A stretch of 64,000 bases of DNA from Himantopus leucocephalus (Eukaryota > Chordata > Aves > Charadriiformes > Recurvirostridae), in NCBI GenBank assembly GCA_003993805.1, contig RSEF01000001.1, positions 58,534,269 through 58,598,268 on the forward strand. The letters are read 5' to 3'. Numbering within the stretch: position 1 is the stretch's first letter; each line of letters starts with the position of its first letter. Below the pieces are notes generated by a model. The model was given only the letters and a program-made list of their open reading frames with translations, ran no database searches and was not told where the DNA came from. Shown here one piece after another: positions 39,806 through 49,483 of the stretch. Position numbers and translations under genes: made by a program.

Positions 39806-41377
39806 CTGGTACGTTCTTCCTCCAGTGTGATGTTTCTTCCCTGCATTTCGTCCAGAAGCGCTTCTGATTGGCATTTCATCTTGGCCAGCTTCTTTGCTTC
39901 CTTGGTTTCACTCCCACACTTGCAAAATAGAAAAGATACATCACACACAGAGCACAGGAACAGGATCCATATGCAGAATGAGCAGATAGTGTCCTCCGTA
40001 AATAACATAACATCTCCCAAGTCCAATCTCCTCTCACAGCTCTCAACCACAGATCTCTCTCCTGTCCACAGCTCACAGCTTACCCATCAAAGGAATCGTG
40101 CTGATGAACAAAAGTGCCCACGTATTGTCCACCAAGCAGATTCAAAATGCTGTAGCACCAGGGGAGTGAGGAAACATACAGACTTTTCCCCTGAGGGTGC
40201 CCTGCCCTAAAACCTGGCGGCTTCCCCACAGCCCTCTCTGGGGACATTGCATTGCCATTACTTCAGTCCCTCTTTGCTCCCCAAACCATTCATTTCCTCT
40301 CTCCTACAGGCTGAGTGAAAGCACAGCCAAACATGTGGAAGCGTCGGAGAATTCAGGTTGGAGGGACCTCAGGAGGTCTCCCGGCCAATCACCTGCCCAG
40401 AGCAGGGTGTGTGGGTGGTGGTGCGTATGTGTGTCGCTGTGTACGTGTGGCACTACAGCCAACGCTTTCTTGCAGTCCTCAGTGTGGAAATCATCCCCTG
40501 ACGTAAGAGAGCAGCCAAGTGCGGGTCTGCTTTCACAAGTCACACAGAAGGAGGTCCTTCTGGGAAGCTCCTGGTTCTTTTTCAAAGCTCACTCCCATGC
40601 CTCCCATCAATCCAACCTGAACAATGGTAAGGAGTCCCACGCGCGCTTTTGACAAACCCTTCACCTTTCATGCTTATCTCAAGCATGCACATCAGCTCCT
40701 TTTTGAAGAAGAAACTCGACCATCTCTTCACAGGGCTCAGTGACCACAACAGTAAGCGGAGTGTATCCCAGCTGAAAGGAGAAATCATCTCCCTTAGAAT
40801 AAAGCCAAGCAAGTTTTGGGAAGAGGAGCCTTACCCAAAGTCCAAGCTTACCTCATTCTGAGCATCAACATGGGCATTGTGCTCAAGTGACAGCTCTGCT
40901 GGAGATTTGGTAGGAATGACAGCAGCCGAATGACGGGCAATGTTGCCGCCAGCACCTCTGAGGTCAGGGTTGGCACCGCAGTCCAGCAGAAGAGCCACAC
41001 AGTCTTTGTGCTGGTGCACTACTGCCTGGAAACAAGACACAAAGGAGGAGTAAGTTCCAGTATCTACGTTTCTCTCTGCCAAAACTCCCACATGTTCCCA
41101 ACACCAGAAAGTACGAGCATCTTCAAAGATTAGGCAACATATGCCCCTTCCCTGCTGACTACAACATACCTGTTTCTACGCAGGCCTATGTAAAGAATTG
41201 TGCAAGGTATGTATTGCTCTGTACATAATCGATAAGCCAAATGTATAACCTATTCCACGTACCTTCGTCAGCGGCGATTTCCCAAAATTGTCACAAGGGT
41301 TTAGCTGGCACTTCTTTCCTTCTAGAAATCGAATGACATCTTCATGGCCGTTCGCACAAGCAAGATGCAGAGGTGCC
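39806..41377 (-). pseudogene. Decayed ankyrin-repeat gene, ANKRD26/POTE type
   Basis: Four minus-strand exon-like blocks: 41377-41263, 41025-40852, 40771-40665 and 39918-39806. The first reads APLHLACANGHEDVIRFLE and ...CQLNPCDNFGKSPLTK. The second reads DCVALLLDCGANPDLRG. The third reads YTPLTVVVTEPCEEMVEFLL then QKGADVHA. These are ankyrin repeats, and the first three have the exon phases (2-0, 0-0, 0-2) typical of the ANKRD26/ANKRD7/POTE group. The third has TGA at 40681-40679, in frame, inside the repeat where the next residues would be DKHER. The second has GNIARH in place of the usual GNTALH. The fourth block (ETKEAKKLAKMKCQSEALLD) looks coiled-coil and may be the downstream exon. The first exon was not found. 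It may be a pseudogene, a truncated gene, or one read through another splice form. Confidence 0.7.
40354..40408 (-). repeat. Short CR1 3'-end fragment, antisense
   Basis: The plus strand reads CAGGTTGGAGGGACCTCAGG followed by AGGTCTC and CCAGAGCAGGGT. This is the reverse complement of the CR1 3' end with some divergence. It lies inside the ankyrin remnant. Confidence 0.55.
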
Positions 41378-41849
41378 CTAGAAATGAAATATATTCAGTT
41401 AACACAGACAGACAGCTGAAGACGTTGTCTCAGGCTGTGGTACCCGCCGCATAGGGCCTGTCGTGGTTTGAGCCACAAGCTTTAACTGGCAAAAACCAAG
41501 CTGAAAGCAAAAGCTTTCTCTTTCCAGAGCCGGTGGCAGCAGTTGCACACCCAAAGCCTGGGGCTGGCTGGGAAAAATCCCCAACACATCTGTTGACTCA
41601 GGAGGCATTTCCTCAGCTGTGTCAACGAACCGACAGAAACGGACTCCTGTGCCCGGGCACTGGTCCCTGCCTCCAGCAGGTCCGCCCAGCCACCCAGCGC
41701 AGCAAAGGAGGCCGTGTCTTGGCAGCCTGGAGTCCATGGAGGCTACGTAAGTCTACGGAGGCTGCAGAGCCTGCGTTAAGCCCCTGGGTTTTCCCCCCCG
41801 CGATCAGTCCCGCACCGGACGCGTCCCAGAGGCACAGGGGATGGGATTT

Positions 41850-43240
41850 CTAACAGCAATGGGAAGGCTGTGGCGTGTCTTTCTGCGAATCCATGCCCCG
41901 CTCCAGCGAGCCGCTCAGCCTGGCAAGAGGAAAGGAGCCTCCTCTGCCTGGACCAAGGCCGGCTGAGCTCCCCAGAACAGGCCCAAGCTGGCCGAGCAGA
42001 GCAGAGCCCCGGCTCGGGCAGGCCTCCGCGAAGGCCAGAGCTGCGGAGCCGACCCTGCTCCTGGGGGCGCTTGCGATCGCGCTGGGCCTTTTGCCGGCTC
42101 TCCCAGCCGCGGTGGGTGGAGGCTTCGCTACGGGCACCGCGCACTCCTTACTGCTTCCTCGCCTCCCGCCCCGTCGGCGCGGAGTCTCCGCCGCCGCCGG
42201 TGCCGCCGCAGCGGGGCCAGGGCACGGCGGGCGGCCGCGCCGTGCAGCCCGCCGCGGGGAGAGGCCGAGAGGAGCCGAGAGCCGAGCTCCGAGCGGCGGC
42301 CGCGGCGCGCAGCCCCCGGCGCTCCCAGCCCGGAGCCGCGCTGTCGGTCCCGCCGCGGCGGCGGCGGCAGCACTGAGCGGCGGAGCCGGCAGGGGGCGAC
42401 CTAACAGCGGCGGGGGCGAGCGCGCTCGGGGCGTCACAGAGAGGGCGGGGTGATGCCGGCCCGGGGCGAGCGGCCTCTGCTTGGGCCGTCGGTGCGCCCC
42501 GCGGGCGGAAAATGCCTTTTAAAACGCGCCGTTTGCTCAGGTGCTGTTCGAGGCCCCCGGTCGCTCCCTCGGATCGACGGCTGGCGACGGTGAGGGCGGG
42601 GGGAGCCCTGGGCTTCCCCGCTTGGCGGGGCCGCCCCGCCTCGCCCCTCCCGCGGTGATGGCGGCGGGCGGGCGGCGGCAGCGGCTCCTCCCGGCCTGGA
42701 TGGGGGCGGCGGGGGACGAGCGGGCGGCGGCGGCGACGGCGACGCCCCCCCCCACGGCCGGGCGGCGGCGGCGGCGGCGGCAGGCGGCGGCAGGGCCCAG
42801 GTAGCGCCGCTGGGGCCGGCGGGCGGGCGGGCGAGGCCGGGCCCGGGCCCTGACCCTGACCTGCCCGCGCTGAGTGTCTCCCCGTGCGGTGCCCAGGGCG
42901 GCGGCGGTGGTGTACTGCATGAACGAGGCGGAACTGGTGGACGTGGCCCTGGCGGTCCTGGCCGAGGTGAGCCCCCGCGGGTGGGGACGCGGCCCTGGCG
43001 GTAGCCGGGCGGGGGAGGGCCTCCGGGGTGCGGGCAGGGAGCGCCGCCTCCCCCGGCTCCCTGGCGGCCCCTCTCCGGGAGGCGGGTCTGGGGCCGCTGC
43101 CGAGGACCGCCCGGGTTTCCCGGTCCCCTCCTGCCCTTCCCGGAGGCTGTCGGGGTGGGCGCGGCTGCCTTTACCCGCCGGGCGCTGCGGGACAAAACCA
43201 GCCTCCACCGCGGGCCGGGGGGCTGGTTGAGGGGCTGTCC
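41850..43240. promoter_or_regulatory. CpG island at the CYREN start
   Basis: Very GC-rich DNA with dense CpG and CGG/GCC repeats. It covers the CYREN 5' region, its first two exons and a tiny 96-base intron. It also lies just upstream of the minus-strand ankyrin remnant, so it may once have served both. Long open frames here on both strands are a by-product of base composition. Confidence 0.75.
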
Positions 43241-43569
43241 CGCGGGGATGGTGGGCTGCTGCATCCCCTACCCCGTGGGGTGCTCCCGGGGTGAAGTCAC
43301 GCACAGCCGGGTCCGGTTGTTTTCCCTTTGCTCAGAATCTACAGCGTGAGGAAGGTGAGGAGAAGGCCCGGTCCAGCAGTGAAGAAGAAGAGGAGCTCCA
43401 GCCAACACCAAACGAGGCGCCTGGAAGCACAGCCAGCACGGGGGGAGGCAGCGACCGCAGTCCAGCTCTCCCATCCCCTCCTGATGCTGGTGCGGATACA
43501 GAGAGGACAGTCTGGGAGGACTCTGAGGATGATGTTCTGAAATACGTCAGGGAGATCTTTTTCAGCTAA
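42658..43569 (+). CDS. CYREN: CYREN, cell cycle regulator of NHEJ
   Basis: CYREN (C7orf49, MRI) binds Ku and restrains classical end joining, notably at telomeres outside G1. Exons 42658-42800, 42897-42966 and 43336-43569 give 148 residues (human 157). Residues 9-14 (RLLPAW) are the N-terminal Ku-binding motif. A run of six arginines follows near 36-41. Exon 2 carries the family signature VVYCMNEAELVDVALAVLAE. An acidic serine stretch (SSSEEEEE) follows. The C terminus DVLKYVREIFFS is the XLF-like motif, identical to the mammalian end as I recall it. The start was chosen from its spacing to the Ku motif. An in-frame ATG at 42541 would add 39 residues with no family support. It lies tail to tail with TMEM140. 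Confidence 0.93.
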
Positions 43570-45055
43570 CGTTTCCTCCTCTGCGGCTCCCCAGGAGCAA
43601 AGGGGACAGTGGGGAGGGTGTCCCCTCCCACAGCACTGATGATGGTGGGAGGAGGGCCTGGAGTGGGCTGGGTACCTGCCGTGTTGGTGGCCTGTGGAGC
43701 TGGTAGGAGGCCCATAAAGGCCATGGGGGAAAAGGAGGAGCGCGCTCACTTCTCCCAGTGTGTGCTGGGTTCAGTGGGATTTGGCTCCAGATTAGGTTAT
43801 GTTCATTTCTGTTTGGCATCTCAGAGCATGGACAGATTAAAGAGGACTTTCAGGTTTCTGTGAGTGTCCCTTTGGTGGGTCAGTGCTGGGACTGGAGGGG
43901 AGCAGGGAGTTGCTGGCCCTGCAAGGCCTTTGCTGGCTCTGCAGAGTCAGGTAGTCATGGTTCAGCCTTGGGGCTCCCTTGTCCTTTCTGTCCCTCTGTG
44001 ACAGCTGCAGTGGGGCTTGGCAGGTTGTCCCCATTGGACCTGATGCTGAATTTGCCTCCAGGCTCAGGCACGCCTCTCATAGCTGAGGAAGACATGGGTG
44101 GTAGCAGACTGGCAGGGGCAGGGACCATCCTGAGGGGGCTGACACCATGGCAGTGTGCATGGGGGTCTAGGAAGGGATGAGGATGGCTCAGCGTCCTCTT
44201 CCCAGTCTGAAAAGGGGGATGAACAAACCCCAGGAAGCCAAAGCAGCAGCCAGAATCTTTACTGAAGCAAAGAATCAGTCAAACCACCATCACCAGCCAC
44301 ATCCCCACCAAGACTGCAGCAGGAGAGAAAACGGACCTTCATGTCCCTGAAGAGGATGGGGGTGAAAGCAGGCTCGTCTTTGTGCAAGGTTACAGGCATG
44401 GCACAGAGCGGTGCTGAGCACCGCCACGGCGGAGAGACCCCATCCACTGCTCTGGCTATGGTGGCCCAGCTGGGGCACTGTACCTTTGGCAGCCCTGGCC
44501 CTGCTCCCCGAGCGCACCCTTGCATGGGGCGTTTGTTGATCTGAGCTAGCTTTGCGGTCCGAGCTGCCTTCGCACAGAACCAGTGCTCCTGGAGTCTCAA
44601 AGGCTGCTGGAGTGCTGGCCTCAGCCCCTTAATATCAGTTGGGAAAGACCTGGGGCTCTACACCAAAATCCTCTGCTTCCTTGTGGAACCCTCGTTAGGG
44701 CTGTGTTGAGTGCTCAGCAAGTTCTTAGGCTGCTCCTCCAGGTGATCTGTGCTGGTTCTGATCTGTCCCCTTTGCTGTCCTCTGGGTCAGGGCCAAAAAT
44801 GCTGTCACTTTGATGCTGTGCCCCAGGACGAGAGGTGTGTTACACGCTGCTGTTCCCAGGAAGCTTCCACGTTTGCACTGTGGGTGTCGGTGTCTGCTGC
44901 CTGTTCGCTGCAGGAGCGCCGCACACAGCCATGTGCCAGAGCATGGCTGGACATGGGCCTTTGGACTAAGGATCAAATTCCTGCCAGTGACTAAAGCAAT
45001 AGTGGGATTACTGTTTTAAATCAGGTTATCGATAGCTCTTGCATCTTCTTCATTG
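43570..45055. other. Interval between the converging CYREN and TMEM140 genes
   Basis: It holds the 3' UTRs of both genes. No further coding exon, repeat or RNA gene is recognisable. Confidence 0.5.
43836..43841 (+). terminator. Candidate CYREN polyadenylation signal
   Basis: ATTAAA 267 bases after the CYREN stop codon. It is the commonest variant hexamer, and I saw no AATAAA nearer. Confidence 0.35.
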
Positions 45056-45667
45056 TCAAATCTCAATGGGCAGGGCCTTCTCAGTAAAAGGGCTTTGATA
45101 CGGGTGTGTGTGCTTGCCCCAGCTGAGGTACATAGTGACAGTCAGAATCTGGAGCAGTAGCAGATCCTGAGCCCCAAGCAGTGCCAGGAAGCCCCCAGTG
45201 AAATCGGAGGGGTGAATCCACCGTGAGGTTTGGAGAAGGAAGGTAACCAGGCCTCCAAACAGCATTATTGTGTTGATGATGAGTATGTTGATGATCACCT
45301 TCCAGCTCGCGCTCTCTGTGCACTTCACATGTGTCACAAAACCGGGGTAGAAGATGCTGAAGACCAGGCAGGCATACACACTAACCCTGGCTACCACCAT
45401 TCCTGGTAGGCTGATGCCCATCACCTGCAGATGCTTGTACTCCAGGCACTGCAGCTCCCCGGCTGTCTCATTCCACAGGCAGAAATTGTAAAAGCCAATG
45501 CGTTTGTTAGGGAGGTCGACCAGGTTCCCGGCTTCCCACAGCAGCGCATAGAGCATCAAGACCACGGTCCCAGCAGCCTCGAGGAGGATCAGCGCCCAGA
45601 GCAGGTGCCTGGTGCACTTCTGTTGCAGCAGACCTGTCCTGGTGCCCACATGCTCTCTTGATACCAT
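45056..45667 (-). CDS. TMEM140: TMEM140, four-pass transmembrane protein 140
   Basis: One coding exon of 203 residues (human about 185). Four hydrophobic segments are visible near 21-44, 85-109, 122-146 and 156-183. The family-defining core LLWEAGNLVDLPNKRIGFYN and FCLWNE follows the first. An N-glycosylation sequon (NET) at 66-68 lies in the first loop, where the protein would face the lumen or outside. TMEM140 is an interferon-induced membrane protein in mammals; its biochemical role is poorly known. The frame is open upstream for 63 codons, but intron acceptors of the form GCAG end just before the ATG at 45667, so that part is probably intron or 5' UTR. The C-terminal third diverges most from the mammalian protein. 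Confidence 0.92.
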   Translation of the reverse strand: MVSREHVGTRTGLLQQKCTRHLLWALILLEAAGTVVLMLYALLWEAGNLVDLPNKRIGFYNFCLWNETAGELQCLEYKHLQVMGISLPGMVVARVSVYACLVFSIFYPGFVTHVKCTESASWKVIINILIINTIMLFGGLVTFLLQTSRWIHPSDFTGGFLALLGAQDLLLLQILTVTMYLSWGKHTHPYQSPFTEKALPIEI

Positions 45668-48600
45668 TGTAAAGCCTGCTGCGGGGACGCCTGCTGCAAA
45701 ACATGAAGGGGGCGCACGCCTTGGTCCTTGTGTGTTATGGCACCCTTCCCAAGATGTGCTCTGAGCCTGTGTCACTGAGGTCTCGGACTCCCCTTGCAAG
45801 TAGAGCAGGAGCGTCTCAGTCCTACCTCTGTGCTGTGCACGTGTTAGTGGGTGCATTTTTGGTCACAGCAAAGGTGGCTTAATGATATCCCACGTGTGGA
45901 CCAGCACTGGGAGGACAGTATGGTTCTGCTAACCCCACACATGTCCTTTGCACCGTGGTCTCATGTTGGACAAGAGAGGCATTTGTCAGCAACTGCAGTG
46001 ATGGGAGGGGAGCAAAACACTGCTGTCTGGTAAGGAGGGGGTTAAGAGCTATTCTGGGAAAATGCTTTTCTTTCAGTTCTGGTCAGACAAGGACATCCCT
46101 TGTGATCTTTGGACAACTGAATAAAATGCAGGCATGACAGGATCTGAAGTGCAGAGGTCCCCCTGCCTCTCCCCCCTCCCCCTCCCGCCCCAGCTCTGGG
46201 ACACCATATTCCATTGATGCCACTTGTTTCCAGCATGCACAGGCCCCTGCGGCCCTTTTGTGCCTGTACATTTCTGGGCACAGCAGGGCTGATCACCCAC
46301 AGTCCTGCTCCCCACTGAGGCTGGTAGACATGGTGCTCCTCTGTCCCATTTGCCTGAGGACTGATGCCCCACGCGGACAGGCAGTTGTCCACCACAAAGA
46401 GGGACCCCAGACCTACCTGCAGCCCCTCGCCCTCTGAGGCCCAGGGAGATGGGTGCTACGGTGACAGACCTGTGATTGCCATCCTCCTCGCTTCTCTCGG
46501 GCTGCCTGGCAAAGCTGACTCCCTGCTCCTCTCCCAGAAATGTGGATTGTCCTCAGAGCTCTCTTGCAGGCTTCTGCTTCACACTGAAAAATGGGGAAGT
46601 GGCATCAAGAAGGGGTATCACTGGCTGCAGAGCCATGCAGCATTGCTGCACTGGCCACCCAAGTCTGCACAGAGGCACAAACACAGGGCAAGGAGCTCAC
46701 AGAACTTGGCTTCAAGCTCAGCCTCCGGCTTGAGGCTCTGCAAATAACCCCTTTCCCGCCTTTGCCAAGCATTATCTCCTGTGAATCATTTACCACCTTC
46801 CCTCAAGAAGTTCACAATGTTGGTCCTGCTGTCCCCCCTCCACTGCCCATTGCCCAGTGGTATATCATCCCAATGTCCCGGGCCATCACCCCAAGCTGCT
46901 TGTGGATTTGGTACAGCCTCTGAGTTTTTAGAGTGCCAGGAGAGACTCCACGTAATCTGTACCCGATGCCTGTCTGCAGTGCTGGTGACTAGAGATCCTT
47001 CAGCATCTCCCTCCCACTCGCTCTTTCCCTGGATCCTTGGGAGTGGAGCACCTGTGTTTAATTTGCACAGGGATAAAGCTTCTCGGTCTCAAACTTCTCC
47101 TCCTCCACACAGTCATAGCCAGGAGGAGCACACACACAGCATGGAAGCGGGTCACAGCACCCAGGCACCAACCTATCCCCTTCCCCTGGTCAATACCTCA
47201 CTTCTTGCAGCTTTCCTTGGAGGTCTTCTTCACAACAGGCTTCTGGAGAGACTTGAAGGTCACGTGGAGGACGCTCATTGTTCTGAATTTACAACGAAGA
47301 CCCAAATGACCAAGAAAAGACCCATGTTTAGGCCCAGAGCATGCTGCAGAATGAGACCTCACATACATGTAATTTCACCAGGGTTTGTCTTGCCCCTTGT
47401 ATTGCCCCTCTGTTTGTCTCTACGTGTGCCCTCCTGCAGTCAGGCATTGCTGCTGTTCCTCTCCCTCACACCTGCTCACCATTCTCCCTGCCATCCTCCC
47501 TCGCAGCCCTCAAAGGGAGAACAAGCTGCGCTTGGAGAGGGCTCTTGGCTAGCTGACCAGCTCCCCAGGGACTTCTGTCGGAACTCAGAGTTGGGACTGG
47601 TACAGCCCAGCCAGCTCCTGGCCCTGCCCGCCCACCTACCCTGCCTGTCCTATTTCTTTAGACCTAAGGTTTCTTTACACCTAAGGTTTTGCAGAAACAC
47701 AGGCTTTTTGTTCAATCATCTCCCGTTACCTTTTATCCGCCCCCCCCCTTCTCCATAAAATACAAAAGCAATTAAAAATTGTCCTAGTTGCACATGTTTA
47801 CTAGAGAGGGGACAGAGAATTGAATTCCTAGCAGGTTTGTGGAAAGAAATGCCAGGGGTGGAGGGAGGAGAGCCACCGCAGAGACCCTGTGCTGTTCTGT
47901 GATCTCTGCGTGTATGAGTGCCTGGGGAAATCCCATGTTATCTTTGCCCTTTCCTATCCTTTAAGGCTTGTGTCTATAAAGGACCTGTTTCTTTTCCCAG
48001 CGGTGCCCCTCCGTTTGCTCTGCCAAATTGCAGGCAGATTCGCCCTTCAGCCTCCTGCTGCCTCCCCCAGCCCAGCCCAGCAGGTAAATCCCTGTCCCCA
48101 GGTATGGCTGTGACAAGGACAGAAACACGCCTGGCGCGGGTGCCCTGTGGGAGCTGGGGCAGAGAGCGCACGGCTGGCCTGGAGGCGACGTACGGTTTGG
48201 CAATGAGAGCCGAGACCTGGCGCCCTGCCACCAGCGCAGCCCGAGACGCGGCATTCGTGAGCTCTGCGGCTCGGCCCCGAGGCCGGTTTGGAGGCAGCCT
48301 GGCTGAGGAGCAGGGGATAAACAGGAAAGAGCTGTCACCCGGCGTCCAGCGGGAGCTTTTCCCAGACAACTGCAGCCCCTCCGCCTCTAAGGAGGCGCCT
48401 GTGCCTTTGGATGAGAGACTCTGTGGCTCTATCTCAAAGGTGCAAGAAAGAGGAACCCGAGCATGGCACAGGGTGCTCCAGCCTGGCTTCAGCCCCCTGT
48501 TTCTGGGCAGGCATCACTGGGAGCACTGGGCTTCACCATGGGAGAACTGTGTGTCTCAGTCTCCTGGGCAGAGAGAGGCTCCACGTGCACGGCTCAGGAG

Positions 48601-49316
48601 CTCCCTGGGGTGTCTGTGTGTGAGACGGAGCTTATAGGGACCCTCTGTGCTGTCGGGACTTCATGGCCCTTCCCTCTGCTGGCTCATGGGCAAGGTGAGC
48701 ACCTTCCCAGGTTGGGGCTGTGCCTTCCTCCTGGCGAGCTGCTGGCTGAGCAAAGCCAGCGGGACGGGGAGGCCAAGGCGTGCTGCTCCAGTGAAGGATC
48801 TGGCCTCTGTGCAGGGACGAACATCTCTGTGGAGCTGCTGGACCCCGCTGCAGTGAACAGGCTGAATGCAAAGGGGCGAGGGAACGGGCATTTTCTCTTG
48901 CTCTGAAGAGCCCCTCAGAAGACTTGGCTTTCCTGCATCCCCCCTCCTCGGCTGCTGAGGGGAGTAATGCTGTGCAGGAGCGATGGGAAAGGAAGGCAGC
49001 TTTGGACTTGGCACCTTTCCTTCAAGCCACCCACTCCACCCCCAGGATCCCTCGCTCCCCCTCAGGCAGGATCAGCTGTGGAGAAACCACAGGTGAAGAA
49101 AGGCCACTGACAAGCTAACGGTTGCTGTCGACCAGAAACCAGCCAGTGGCAGAGGGACCAGACTGTGGAGGAACTGCCCTGAAAGTGTCCCACAGCTGGG
49201 GAAGGACCTGCTCCCTCCCGGGCATTTGCACCCTGCAGCACCACCACTTCTCCTGGCAGCTCCCCCCTGATGCCAGCGGCATGAAAAAGGTGGGGGACCC
49301 AGCGGAGGATACTTAC
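45668..49316 (-). other. Probable TMEM140 5' UTR intron
   Basis: A strong donor (CCT|GTAAGTATCC, GT at 49316-49315) lies 3.6 kb upstream of acceptors ending GCAG at about 45,676-45,700. Both lie on the minus strand. A single coding exon preceded by a noncoding exon is the usual TMEM140 plan. The plus strand here has GC-rich chance open frames, including one of 325 codons, with no recognisable domain. Confidence 0.45.
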
Positions 49317-49483
49317 AGGCCGCCCATCCAGCTGGGTGCGGAGCCGAAACACGCTGGAGAGGACGCAGGTGCCGCCCTGGGGAGCTGAGCCGGTCTGTGG
49401 CTGCTGCCAGGTCCTGTGCAGACTGAGCTCTGACACCACCGCCCCTTTTGTGTCACAAGACAGCTGCCGCTGCTTTCTGTTTC
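49317..49483 (-). promoter_or_regulatory. Probable TMEM140 promoter and first exon, with ISRE-like site
   Basis: Reading the minus strand, GAAACAGAAA (49483-49474) fits the interferon response element core GAAANNGAAA. A GC box (GGGGCGG) follows near 49,440, and a perfect GTAAGT donor closes the putative noncoding exon at 49317. This fits an interferon-inducible TMEM140. The transcription start was not determined. Confidence 0.45.

Noticed and set aside
40100..40168. Minus-strand block with good splice sites inside the ankyrin remnant
   Set aside because: Its translation is not ankyrin-like and its phase does not lead into the next block, so I did not add it to the gene.
42434..43304. Minus-strand open frames of 255-276 codons opposite CYREN
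   Set aside because: Antisense to real CYREN exons, proline/arginine-rich, and fully explained by GC content.
46781..47758. A 325-codon plus-strand open frame
   Set aside because: Its composition is dominated by Pro, Ser, Leu and His as in GC-rich chance frames. It has no domain, sits antisense to the probable TMEM140 intron and overlaps other open frames.
47918..48637. A 239-codon plus-strand open frame
   Set aside because: No recognisable motif, competing open frames on both strands, and no promoter or splice evidence.
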